DNA from: Dehalococcoidia bacterium
GTDB lineage: Bacteria > Chloroflexota > Dehalococcoidia > SZUA-161
Length of the DNA stretch: 6,294 nucleotides
Reading direction: 5' to 3'
Assembly (NCBI GenBank): GCA_004376205.1
Contig: SOKG01000133.1
Location: forward strand, 1 to 6,294
Translations under genes and position numbers: made by a program
Notes under the pieces: generated by a model
What the model saw: only the letters and a program-made list of their open reading frames with translations
The model's database searches: none
Told to the model about the DNA's origin: nothing
In this document: positions 5,834 through 6,294 of the stretch, piece after piece
Numbering within the stretch: the stretch's first letter is position 1
How the letters are laid out: each line of letters begins with the position of its first letter

Positions 5834-5861
5834 GTGTCATTGCGAGCGAAGCGAAGCTCCC
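5834..5861. repeat. Fragment of a dispersed TTGCGAGCGAAGCGAAGC-type repeat
   Basis: The stretch contains TTGCGAGCGAAGCGAAGC preceded by TCA. This is a sequence type I recall as a common intergenic dispersed repeat in many unrelated bacterial genomes, usually written as palindrome-like ATTGC...GCAAT. Here the right arm is changed (GCTCCC instead of GCAAT), so the copy looks decayed. Only one copy is in the window; the repeat call rests on recognition. Confidence 0.5.
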
Positions 5862-5923
5862 ACAGATGGGGGGTGGGAAGAACCGGCGTTGGTAAACGCG
5901 CTAGATTGGGCTAATTTGACTAC

Positions 5924-6010
5924 ATGGGGAGGAAGTCCAAAAAATTGGGAGGAAAAGTTAACATGGGCATAGGGGTGATGAAGGGGGACACGATTGACAA
6001 CTGTGGATGA
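5924..6010 (+). CDS. Possible 28-codon micro-ORF with internal ribosome-binding site
   Basis: An open frame of 28 codons begins ATG at 5924 with a basic start (MGRKSKKLGGKVN) and continues from an in-frame ATG at 5963 for 15 more codons to TGA. The internal ATG has GGGAGGA 9 nt upstream (5947-5953), better than anything before 5924, so a 15-residue product is the likelier one if any. I recognise no family. The plus strand here is purine-rich, which creates Shine-Dalgarno-like runs by chance. Confidence 0.18.
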   Translation: MGRKSKKLGGKVNMGIGVMKGDTIDNCG

Positions 6011-6021
6011 TTGTGTGACGA

Positions 6022-6050
6022 TTGTACTACACGGATTGCAGTACTATAGT
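6022..6050 (+). promoter_or_regulatory. Rightward promoter candidate under the palindrome array
   Basis: TTGTAC (6022-6027), a 17-bp spacer and TATAGT (6045-6050) match three and five of six consensus bases. The start would be near 6057, and the transcript would run through the stem-loops and the short ORF towards the right edge. Both boxes overlap GTACTA-type half-sites, consistent with a repressed or activated promoter. Confidence 0.32.
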
Positions 6051-6068
6051 ACGATGGTGCGGTAGTAC
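6024..6068. repeat. Nested palindrome array built from GTACTA/TAGTAC units
   Basis: A perfect 12-bp palindrome, GTACTATAGTAC (6041-6052), is flanked by an outer inverted pair, GTACTAC (6024-6030) and GTAGTAC (6062-6068). Both dyads share a centre to within half a base (6046 and 6046.5). The four half-sites are therefore arranged symmetrically with 10- and 9-bp gaps, about one helical turn between neighbouring units. This is seen directly; a regulator-binding role is inferred. Confidence 0.6.
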
Positions 6069-6113
6069 TGGTGCATTTTCTGTTCGCTGAGTTAGGCTTT
6101 GAACAGCACTTAT

Positions 6114-6132
6114 CCAGCGGCTAACCCGCTGG
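6114..6132 (+). repeat. GC-rich stem-loop
   Basis: CCAGCGG (6114-6120) and CCGCTGG (6126-6132) pair perfectly over 7 bp around the loop CTAAC. There is no T-run afterwards on the plus strand. It lies between the candidate promoter at 6022-6050 and the ribosome-binding site at 6152-6158. Confidence 0.5.
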
Positions 6133-6166
6133 CTGCAGTAGAGCTATATTTAGGGAGGAAGTGACT

Positions 6167-6193
6167 ATGATGGGATGGGGGACTAGTAGTTAA
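6167..6193 (+). CDS. Possible 8-residue leader peptide with strong ribosome-binding site
   Basis: GGGAGG (6153-6158) sits 8 nt before ATG 6167, a ribosome-binding site as good as any in the window. The frame encodes MMGWGTSS and stops at TAA 6191-6193, inside the left arm of the stem-loop at 6187-6209. Ribosome position could thus affect folding of the following structures, as in leader-peptide control. It could also be a chance site or the start of a decayed gene. Confidence 0.25.
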   Translation: MMGWGTSS

Positions 6194-6209
6194 TTGTCTT
6201 GATTAACTA
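6187..6209 (+). repeat. Stem-loop overlapping the micro-ORF stop
   Basis: TAGTTAAT (6187-6194) and ATTAACTA (6202-6209) are perfect 8-bp inverted copies around TGTCTTG. The stem is AT-rich and contains the TAA stop of the 8-codon frame. Confidence 0.5.
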
Positions 6210-6221
6210 GGGGGCGATGAT

Positions 6222-6253
6222 CCGCTATCTGTAACTGGTTACCTGGATAGCGG
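6222..6253 (+). repeat. Two-part stem-loop near the right edge
   Basis: CCGCTATC (6222-6229) pairs perfectly with GATAGCGG (6246-6253). Inside it, GTAA (6231-6234) pairs with TTAC (6239-6242) to close a CTGG tetraloop, with a small asymmetric internal loop between the two stems. No T-run follows, so it is not a classic intrinsic terminator. Confidence 0.5.
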
Positions 6254-6294
6254 GGAGCCAGTGCTGAAACCGACCTAAGAAGAAAACGTCGATT

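Larger units (their letters stand above)
5780..6294. other. Gene-poor region with dense structural and regulatory signals
   Basis: About 515 bp contain no open frame of normal gene length on either strand. The stretch divides into the STT3 upstream region (5780-5810), a dispersed-repeat fragment (5834-5861), purine-rich sequence (about 5865-5990), the palindrome array over a rightward promoter candidate (6022-6068) and a run of three stem-loops with a micro-ORF (6114-6254). I tried and failed to match the end to tmRNA, RNase P RNA, a tRNA or a riboswitch class I know. It most resembles a 5' leader for a gene beyond 6294. Confidence 0.5.

Noticed and set aside
5926..5940. GAGGAAGTCC resembling a conserved RNase P RNA segment
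   Set aside because: The other conserved RNase P RNA blocks are absent from the region, so it is a chance match.
6211..6294. GGGGGCGA start suggestive of tmRNA
   Set aside because: The sequence that follows does not continue with tmRNA-like conserved bases, and no tag-coding region or CCA end is visible.
1..6294. CRISPR array, insertion sequence, tRNA or rRNA
   Set aside because: I found no regularly spaced repeats, transposase reading frame, cloverleaf or conserved rRNA segment on either strand.

Overview
The window reads as an ordinary chromosomal stretch of a bacterium, most likely a Chloroflexota member of the Dehalococcoidia type, probably from an anoxic or subsurface setting. This is inferred from gene content: a DUF951 protein, a long (type 2) orotidine-5'-phosphate decarboxylase, desulforedoxin-like iron mini-proteins, and a bacterial STT3-type oligosaccharyltransferase beside an RDD membrane protein. 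No marker gene fixes the taxonomy. Several promoters match the bacterial sigma-70 consensus closely.

Layout. Minus strand, 106-1183: pyrF followed 4 nt later by a DUF951 gene, a two-gene unit read from a promoter at 1217-1245. Plus strand, 1360-1692: two tandem, same-frame desulforedoxin-like genes (39 and 47 aa) behind a consensus promoter at 1294-1323, divergent from pyrF. The shared 176-bp region carries an inverted repeat that overlaps the plus-strand -35 box. Region 1693-1958 holds no gene I can support. Minus strand, 1959-2993: a zinc-dependent MDR dehydrogenase with a strong Shine-Dalgarno. Region 2994-3272 holds promoter-like boxes and a stem-loop. Minus strand, 3273-3884: an RDD membrane protein with an acidic N-terminal extension and its own extended -10 promoter. 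Minus strand, 3956-5743: an STT3-family glycosyltransferase, whose promoter abuts the start codon so that the mRNA may be leaderless. Region 5780-6294 (about 515 bp) contains no substantial gene but is dense in structure: an inverted repeat, a dispersed-repeat fragment, a nested palindrome array over promoter-like boxes, two micro-ORFs with good ribosome-binding sites, and three stem-loops. It could be the regulatory leader of a gene beyond the right edge.

How the genes work together. They do not form one pathway. pyrF makes UMP. The two desulforedoxin-like proteins probably carry FeCys4 centres for electron transfer or oxidative-stress chemistry. The dehydrogenase oxidises an unknown alcohol or polyol. 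STT3 and RDD are envelope proteins that are neighbours but have separate promoters. Three long open frames begin at TTG codons (1294, 3899, 5779) that I reject as starts: two lie in -35 boxes and one lies upstream of a better ATG with a Shine-Dalgarno. I see no mobile element, CRISPR array, tRNA or rRNA. The points most worth a second look are the desulforedoxin pair with its operator-like promoter, the altered acceptor motif in STT3, and the structured leader at the right end.
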